16,289 bases of DNA, taken from positions 1 to 16,289 of the forward strand of contig CALJKN010000164.1 in the NCBI GenBank assembly GCA_937973585.1, written 5' to 3'. The notes beneath the pieces are model-generated. The model searched no databases. It was not told the origin of the DNA and saw nothing but the letters and a program-made list of their open reading frames with translations. This document shows, one piece after another, positions 13,957-16,289 of this stretch. Within the stretch, counting starts at the first letter, position 1. Each line of letters starts with the position of its first letter. The stretch comes from an uncultured Helicobacteraceae bacterium. Lineage in GTDB: Bacteria > Campylobacterota > Campylobacteria > Campylobacterales > UBA6016. The position numbers and the translations under genes are program-made.

Positions 13957-14259
13957 ATGAAAGATAAAGAACTTTACACAAAAGACGAAATGGCTCTTTT
14001 CGAGTCCATGGAAAAAGATATTGATAGCGGTACATATAAACCGATGGAAAATTCAAAGCTTGATGAAAAAAAGAAGTTATTCAAACAAACTGCAAGCAAT
14101 ACAATTGACCGAATGACCAAGAAAAAAAGCTACAATCTAAGGCTTTTTGAAAACGATATTGAGAGCATTAAAGCTATGGCTCTACAAAAAGGCTTGCCTT
14201 ATCAATCGTTTATTTCTTCTATTATTCATCAAGTAGCAACAAGACAGATTAAGATTTAG
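13957..14259 (+). CDS. BrnA-like ribbon-helix-helix antitoxin
   Basis: The 100-residue protein has a charged, probably flexible N-terminal half that would wrap the toxin, and a C-terminal ribbon-helix-helix module. The module is K-S-Y-N-L-R-L-F as the DNA-contacting strand, E-N-D-I-E-S-I-K-A-M-A-L-Q-K-G as helix 1 and P-Y-Q-S-F-I-S-S-I-I-H-Q-V-A as helix 2 (about residues 57-94). This is the arrangement of BrnA and other CopG/RHH antitoxins. AAAGGA eight bases upstream of ATG 13957 is a good ribosome site, stronger than that of the toxin, which fits the need for antitoxin excess. It is expected to repress its own operon together with the toxin. Confidence 0.75.
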   Translation: MKDKELYTKDEMALFESMEKDIDSGTYKPMENSKLDEKKKLFKQTASNTIDRMTKKKSYNLRLFENDIESIKAMALQKGLPYQSFISSIIHQVATRQIKI

Positions 14260-14273
14260 TCCTTTGACAACAC

Positions 14274-14507
14274 CTACGTTTTTAGATTGAATGTGACAGG
14301 GACGGAGACTTCGATCTCGTGCGGAGGGGCTTTGTCAAACGGGGTGCTTGTTATTACGGTCTCGATAGCGTGTTTATCCAAAAGTGCAAATCCGCTACTT
14401 TTTTGAACCCTTATACTTCTAGCCGGAACACTGCCGTCAGGTTTTATGCAAAAACAGACTACTACACTCCCCTGTAGGCCGATTTTTTTTGCAAATGCCG
14501 GATAGAC
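14274..14507 (-). pseudogene. tonB: tonB remnant: C-terminal domain only, 5'-truncated
   Basis: On the minus strand 77 codons encode V-Y-P-A-F-A-K-K-I-G-L-Q-G-S-V-V-V, K-P-D-G-S-V, S-S-G-F-A-L-L-D-K-H-A and P-V-T-F-N-L-K-T, then TAG. This is an intact TonB C-terminal domain (the part that contacts the TonB box of outer-membrane receptors). A TAG codon (14510-14508) lies immediately before the first codon. No start, membrane anchor or Pro-rich spacer precedes it; instead there is a purine-rich GAA/AGA stretch (14511-14540). The rest of the gene has been lost at this junction, probably by deletion or rearrangement. It cannot make a functional TonB by itself. Confidence 0.8.
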
Positions 14508-14577
14508 CTAGAAAGAGAAGAAGAAGAAAAGAACAAGAAGATAAATCTATCTAATCAATTTTGTCAAAAATTCACAT

Positions 14578-14602
14578 ATTACATTATGTAACATAATGTA
14601 AT
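14578..14602. repeat. 25-bp palindrome with 11-bp perfect arms
   Basis: ATTACATTATG and CATAATGTAAT are exact inverted copies separated by TAA. No T-run follows on either strand, so it is not a standard terminator. It lies about 55 bases upstream of the likely -10 of the lipoprotein gene and could be a binding site for a dimeric regulator. No known operator is recognised. Confidence 0.7.
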
Positions 14603-14633
14603 TGAAGTTGTCTTGTAAATAAAACTTTAAGCA

Positions 14634-14661
14634 TACTTTTAAGCAGTGGGGGGGGTAAAAT
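14634..14661 (+). promoter_or_regulatory. Putative lipoprotein promoter with an 8-G tract in the spacer
   Basis: TAAAAT (14656-14661) is a good -10 box and is directly preceded by a run of eight G (14648-14655). Upstream is a T-rich stretch (TACTTTTAAG, 14634-14643) where a -35 element would lie, at about 16 bases spacing. Homopolymeric G tracts in Campylobacterota commonly change length by slippage; here this would alter promoter spacing. Start-site position is inferred. Confidence 0.5.
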
Positions 14662-14741
14662 CCTTGTGACTGTAGACTTATGGCTATGAAAACTTTAGTT
14701 TATGGTACCTTTGTGACAATTTAAATTTTTTGGAGGAATGG

Positions 14742-16289
14742 ATGAAACTATCAACTATGTTGATAAACGGCGCATTGTCTATATGTGCCGCAGTGGCTTT
14801 CACGGCTTGTGGCTCTAGTGGTTCTAGTGGTTCTAGTAGCTCACCTTCTGCTAGCGGCAACAAGACAGGCTATTTTTATGATGAGGCAGTTGGCGGTTTG
14901 ACTTACAGTTGTACCGGCAGTGGACAAACGGTTACTGGTACTACGGGAAGTGACGGAAGTTTTAGATACAACACGGGCGACACTTGTACATTTAGTGTAG
15001 GTAGCGTTACGGTAGGCTCAGCTGTAGTGCCTAGTGATGGTAGGGTATTTCCTCAAGATATTGCTGGCGTATCTAGGACAGATACATCAAATGGCACTGT
15101 TACTAAAATTGCACAATTCTTGCAGTCCATATCAGATACTTCAAGCGGAAGCATATCAATTTCTTCTACAACAGCTCAAAAACTGGCAAACATAAGCGGC
15201 AATATCGCAAATCTCGACCTAACCACGGTCGTGACGGCAGCGGCGAAGACCGTAGTAGACGCAGGTGTAGCACAGTCAAGACTTGGCTCGTATATCAATC
15301 AGATAGCTCAGAGTGACCCAACAGTAACATCTAAAGGTGCAAAGGCTGAAGCTGATGCGAAAGCTTCAACAACAAGCTCAAGCTCGTCTAGTTCTAGTAG
15401 TTCGTCTACGACCACTACAGTAAATACGCCGACCGTGACAGGCTTACCAGCTAGTATCACACCAAGTGGACAAACTGCGTCTTTTACAGCTACAAGTGAT
15501 GTTACGGCGACAGGTTATTGGGTGGCAGTACCTCATGGAGAGACAGCTCCGAGCGCTACGCAAGTGACACAGGGCAAGAAAAACGATGGCACAACATTGG
15601 CTTCATCGTTTAAAGGTAGCGCATCCATGACTGCGGCTAGCTCGACCACATTTAGCATCTCAGGACTAGCATACAGCACAAACTACGACTTGTACTTTGT
15701 AGCGGTGGCGACGGCAGATACCAGTAAAGTGTCTACAATTTCATCCGCAATCACAATGAATACAGGCGCAGCTCCAGCGGTAGCCCCGACATTCTCTGCC
15801 ATTAGTGGCTCTGCTACGGCCTCTTACAACTCGGCGACTTTTCATGTCACAAGCGATGTCGGCGCAACAGGCTACTGGATAGCCGTAGCCAAAGATACGA
15901 ATATGGCAGGGCTAACGGCGGCAGAGGTAATAAATAGCGCCAAATCTGGGGTGACAATTGTCTCTAACGGCAGTACGGCAATGACAGGCGCGGCGGATAC
16001 GACAGTAACCGTGACAGGACTGACTGCAAATATGCAGTATGACATCTATTTTGCGGCTAAAAATAGCTCAGATGCAGCATTGACTACGCTAATGAGTTCG
16101 CCTGCGAAATTTACGGTAGATACCACAGTGGCACCAACATTGGAAAACACATCGATGGGCACTATGCTTGCCACAAGCGGTGTCTACACATTTGACACTA
16201 CAGTTCCTACGGATCTGTATCTGCTTGCTGTCCCTACCGGCAGTACTGCTCCGACTGCCACAGAGGTTGTTGCAGGTGTAAGCTATGGC
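14742..16289 (+). CDS. Repeat-containing surface lipoprotein, N-terminal part (runs off the right edge)
   Basis: The frame from ATG 14742 stays open for 516 codons to the window end. GGAGGA (14732-14737) fits this start; ATG 14738 in another frame closes early. Residues 1-22 are a lipoprotein signal with lipobox F-T-A-C23. A Gly/Ser linker encoded by 9-base repeats (24-38) leads into a domain (about 43-165: G-Y-F-Y-D-E-A-V-G-G-L-T-Y-S-C, G-S-D-G-S-F-R-Y, T-F-S-V-G, I-A-Q-F-L-Q-S-I) like those in other proteobacterial surface lipoproteins. A run of 18 Ser/Thr (209-226) precedes fibronectin-III-like repeats of about 116-119 residues (230-348, 349-464, third from 465). The repeats share T-S-D-V-x-A-T-G-Y-W-x-A-V, G-L and Y-D-x-Y-F-x-A. 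An adhesin or surface-display role is inferred. The composition is Ala/Ser/Thr/Gly-rich, unlike the neighbouring genes. Confidence 0.85.
   Translation, partial: MKLSTMLINGALSICAAVAFTACGSSGSSGSSSSPSASGNKTGYFYDEAVGGLTYSCTGSGQTVTGTTGSDGSFRYNTGDTCTFSVGSVTVGSAVVPSDGRVFPQDIAGVSRTDTSNGTVTKIAQFLQSISDTSSGSISISSTTAQKLANISGNIANLDLTTVVTAAAKTVVDAGVAQSRLGSYINQIAQSDPTVTSKGAKAEADAKASTTSSSSSSSSSSSTTTTVNTPTVTGLPASITPSGQTASFTATSDVTATGYWVAVPHGETAPSATQVTQGKKNDGTTLASSFKGSASMTAASSTTFSISGLAYSTNYDLYFVAVATADTSKVSTISSAITMNTGAAPAVAPTFSAISGSATASYNSATFHVTSDVGATGYWIAVAKDTNMAGLTAAEVINSAKSGVTIVSNGSTAMTGAADTTVTVTGLTANMQYDIYFAAKNSSDAALTTLMSSPAKFTVDTTVAPTLENTSMGTMLATSGVYTFDTTVPTDLYLLAVPTGSTAPTATEVVAGVSYG
14811..14838 (+). repeat. 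9-bp tandem repeat coding Gly-Ser-Ser
   Basis: GGYTCTAGT is repeated three times in succession (GGC TCT AGT, GGT TCT AGT, GGT TCT AGT) directly after the lipid-modified cysteine codon. Copy-number change would stay in frame and only alter linker length. Confidence 0.7.
15429..16289 (+). repeat. Fibronectin-III-like protein repeats, two full and one partial
   Basis: The encoded repeats start at residues 230, 349 and 465 with the pattern A/T-P-T followed by T-x-F-T/H-x-T-S-D-V. Each full unit ends in a G-L...Y-D-x-Y-F-x-A strand. They are diverged at DNA level, so they are old duplications, not recent amplifications. More units may lie beyond the window. Confidence 0.65.

Noticed and set aside
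14508..14592. Rightward frame reading D-L-E-R-E-E-E-E-K-N-K-K to a stop at the palindrome, as a gene fragment
   Set aside because: It is low-complexity purine-rich sequence with no start or recognisable domain; kept only as the tonB breakpoint.
14578..14602. Rho-independent terminator
   Set aside because: The stem is AT-rich with no following T-run on either strand.
14738..14740. ATG at 14738 as the lipoprotein start
   Set aside because: It is in another frame and does not encode the signal peptide and lipobox; ATG 14742 does, and GGAGGA is at workable spacing.

Overview
The window looks like a chromosomal segment of a member of the Campylobacterota (Epsilonproteobacteria). A free-living, Sulfurimonas/Sulfurovum-like lineage is my guess from protein character and gene order; no 16S is present, so genus is not resolved. 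Supporting this are the gene order secG-(deacetylase)-frr-pyrE-RDD protein, which resembles the secG-frr-pyrE-membrane protein order I recall from Campylobacter jejuni, very tight gene packing, and an IlvD N-terminus of the epsilonproteobacterial kind.

Layout. (1) 1-2004: a branched-chain amino acid locus. The 5' part of ilvD runs leftward off the window edge. A divergent promoter (TTGACA-N18-TATAAT) runs rightward into a 27-codon leader ORF whose last ten codons include seven Leu codons, then a hairpin region with a short GC hairpin plus T-run, then leuA (start ATG 685). This has the architecture of a leucine attenuator. The LeuA protein is of the actinobacterial/yeast sequence type but ends before the C-terminal leucine-feedback domain. 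(2) 1974-3328: leftward amrB-amrA pair (Memo and AMMECR1 families), overlapping by 4 nt. (3) 3504-5333: a BI-1/YccA membrane protein, then a stand-alone ThiD2-type HMP-P kinase overlapping its end, convergent with a bioC-like methyltransferase. (4) 5411-9373: a six-gene rightward run: secG, exported polysaccharide deacetylase, frr, pyrE, RDD-family membrane protein, MFS permease. Spacing is -8 to +3 nt throughout. (5) 9377-13280: a leftward two-gene unit, an exported metallo-beta-lactamase-fold hydrolase followed by a very large DUF748/AsmA-like envelope protein. (6) 13281-16289: an accessory-looking region. It holds a hairpin-rich noncoding stretch sharing a repeat with the leuA leader, a BrnT/BrnA-type toxin-antitoxin pair, a 5'-truncated tonB remnant, a 25-bp palindrome, a run of eight G next to a putative -10 box, and the start of a large Ser/Thr-rich repeat lipoprotein that leaves the window.

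The most interesting signals are the Leu-leader/attenuator in front of a LeuA lacking its feedback domain, the dispersed hairpin repeat shared between that leader and the 13.3-kb region, and the poly-G tract in a likely promoter spacer upstream of a repeat-rich surface lipoprotein, which suggests phase variation. Three convergent gene pairs have no intergenic room for terminators at all.
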